From contig NZ_CP117883.1 of assembly GCF_028736215.1 (NCBI RefSeq), positions 4,154,001 through 4,218,000 of the forward strand: a stretch of 64,000 nt of DNA, given 5' to 3'. Shown piece after piece: positions 62,592 through 64,000 of the stretch. How positions within the stretch are numbered: the stretch's first letter is position 1; each line of letters starts with the position of its first letter. Both the position numbers and the translations under genes were made by a program. The stretch comes from Mucilaginibacter sp. KACC 22773 (lineage in GTDB: Bacteria > Bacteroidota > Bacteroidia > Sphingobacteriales > Sphingobacteriaceae). Under the pieces are notes generated by a model that made no database searches, had not been told where the DNA came from, and saw only the letters and a list, made by a program, of their open reading frames with translations.

Positions 62592-64000
62592 ATGATGGAA
62601 GATTCGTTTCCGCAACTACTCACTAACGCGCCAGTTGGCGAGGATCTTTTCGAAGGCCAGTCACAGGCTAGGGTGGGAGAATATATTTCTAAAAATATAA
62701 GCATCAATGACACTTGTCAAATAATTGGCATCGATGGAGGCTGGGGCTCAGGCAAATCAAATTTAATTGAGATAATTAAAAGTAAGTTAGAAGCACGCCA
62801 TCAAGGCAAGTATCGTTTCTTTATTTATGATGCTTGGGGACACCAGGAAGATCTACAAAGGAGGTCTATTTTAGAAGAGCTTACGCATTTTTTAACTGCC
62901 GATAATAAAGGCAAAGCTGTTATTGAAGATTTTGACAAATGGACAAATAAACTTAAACAGCTTCTTGCCAAGTCTAAAGAAACCCAAAAAAGATCCATTC
63001 CAAGCTTAAGTTTAGGCATTGTATTTTCAGGCCTAATATTGATACTTACACCTTTGTTTAAGTCAATTTCAGAATTTACAGACTGTAATTGGCTAAAAGT
63101 TGTAATTACTGCTATTCCGGTTATTTGTTTGATGGTTTTCTTTATATATTACTATTGCAGCAAAACGAGTAAAACTTTAAAAGTAAGGCAAAGATTGAAC
63201 GAAGCGGTGCACAAGCTTTTTCATATTTATCAGCAAACACAAAAAGAAGAAATCACGTTTGAAACTATTTCCGAAGATGAGCCATCCGTAAAAAAATTTC
63301 GCGATTGGATGAAAGCCATTTCAGAAGATTTAGGAAAAAACCGATTGGTGATTGTTTTCGACAATATGGATAGACTGCCCGATCAAAAAATTACAGAGTT
63401 ATGGTCGTCTATTCATACTTTTTTTGCGGAAAGCAGATACGATAAAATTAAAGTTTTAATCCCTTTCGATAGACAAAATATAAAGAATGCATTTAAACAT
63501 AATGAGGAGCCAAAACGCAACTATACTGACGATTTCATCAACAAAACTTTTGACGTAGTTTACCGCGTTTCGCCTCCAATTTTATCAGATTGGAGAAAAT
63601 ATTTTGAAATTAAATGGACAAAAGCCTTTAATGAATTAGGAGAAGAATTTCAAAAGGTAATTCAAGTGTTTGACCATTTGGCTAACACCAAAACGCCACG
63701 TGAAATTGTTGTTTTTATAAATGAATGTGTTACTACCAGCCAAATTAACACCAATGTTCCGCTTCGATATGTAGCTCTTTTTGTTGTTGCAAAATCGACT
63801 ATTTTGAGCGAACCCGATCAGCAGATAGTAAACCCGTCCTATTTAGGAAGTCTAAATTTTCTATATCAACCAGATGAAAAGTTACCTCAGTATATTGCAG
63901 CATTGATTTATCAGATAGATCACGAAAGGTCATTAGAAGTCATCTTTACCGATAAATTGAAAAGTGCTTTGGATAACAACGATGTAGAAGAGATTCAAAG
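62592..64000 (+). CDS. KAP family P-loop NTPase, 3' end outside window
   Basis: The frame is open from ATG 62592 to the window edge (469 codons seen). It has a Walker A motif GIDGGWGSGKSN (K55), an insert of two membrane helices (about 135-192), and a Walker B motif LVIVFDNMDRL (D257, D260), the layout of the KAP group of STAND-like NTPases. A later TKTPREIVVFINE segment is typical of the helical region. Known members include eukaryotic Kidins220 and the phage-exclusion protein PifA. A defence role is possible but not shown. The ATG at 62472 is an alternative start. Confidence 0.85.
   Translation, partial: MMEDSFPQLLTNAPVGEDLFEGQSQARVGEYISKNISINDTCQIIGIDGGWGSGKSNLIEIIKSKLEARHQGKYRFFIYDAWGHQEDLQRRSILEELTHFLTADNKGKAVIEDFDKWTNKLKQLLAKSKETQKRSIPSLSLGIVFSGLILILTPLFKSISEFTDCNWLKVVITAIPVICLMVFFIYYYCSKTSKTLKVRQRLNEAVHKLFHIYQQTQKEEITFETISEDEPSVKKFRDWMKAISEDLGKNRLVIVFDNMDRLPDQKITELWSSIHTFFAESRYDKIKVLIPFDRQNIKNAFKHNEEPKRNYTDDFINKTFDVVYRVSPPILSDWRKYFEIKWTKAFNELGEEFQKVIQVFDHLANTKTPREIVVFINECVTTSQINTNVPLRYVALFVVAKSTILSEPDQQIVNPSYLGSLNFLYQPDEKLPQYIAALIYQIDHERSLEVIFTDKLKSALDNNDVEEIQ

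Noticed and set aside
1..64000. rRNA, tRNA, riboswitch or intact insertion sequence
   Set aside because: No sequence resembling tRNA arms, rRNA cores, known riboswitch cores or transposase genes was seen by eye; a covariance-model search would be decisive.

Overview
The window looks like chromosome of a Bacteroidota bacterium of the Sphingobacteriaceae, most like Mucilaginibacter (inference). The reasons are a SusC/SusD polysaccharide locus with a hybrid two-component regulator, promoters with a TAnnTTTG -7 element, a fused CcoNO oxidase subunit, a type IX secretion (type B) C-terminal domain, a Bacteroidota-type carotenoid operon and moderate GC. No rRNA, tRNA, CRISPR array or intact insertion sequence was recognised.

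Region 1 (1-20834, all minus strand) is a polysaccharide utilisation locus. It encodes a hybrid sensor/regulator, then SusC and SusD, a GH5 lipoprotein with a ricin-type lectin domain, a GH2 and a GH35 enzyme, an FG-GAP/ASPIC-UnbV lipoprotein and a GH106-type enzyme cut by the window edge. The enzyme mix suggests a galactose- and rhamnose-containing plant polysaccharide.

Region 2 (about 21-45 kb) is a low-oxygen respiration and stress island. It holds three double-domain universal stress proteins, two small helical proteins, a DUF2249-RIC hemerythrin fusion, an unrecognised Cys-rich protein, a complete cbb3 oxidase set (ccoI, ccoS, ccoNO, ccoQ, ccoP, ccoG, ccoH, SafE-like), an alcohol dehydrogenase, a D-lactate-dehydrogenase-like protein with hemN, and a LOG-family protein. 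It also encodes its probable master regulator: a kinase whose PAS domain keeps the haem-pocket residues of FixL, overlapping a response-regulator/CRP fusion protein. Nine TGA-N6-TCA type palindromes lie upstream of these genes. They serve ten promoters, and the -7 element sits at only two distances from the palindrome centre (36.5 or 58.5 bp). This one-step FixL to (FixJ+FixK) circuit is the main discovery candidate.

Region 3 (45-48.5 kb) has an AT-rich GT39-like membrane protein gene bracketed by a diverged direct repeat of about 92 bp, and an L,D-transpeptidase. Region 4 (48.6-58 kb, minus strand) is a carotenoid operon: crtI, crtB, an unknown gene, idi, crtZ, fused lycopene cyclase, folE, SDR, flavin reductase, a relic of an oxidoreductase, an MpaB-like oxygenase, marR and cysQ. 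A 17-bp inverted repeat overlaps the crtI promoter.

Region 5 (58-64 kb) has a secreted YVTN beta-propeller protein, about 1 kb of dispersed repeats, a DUF5677 protein and the start of a KAP P-loop NTPase, possibly the edge of a defence or accessory island. Several MITE-like, REP-like and heptad-periodic repeats sit between genes across the window.
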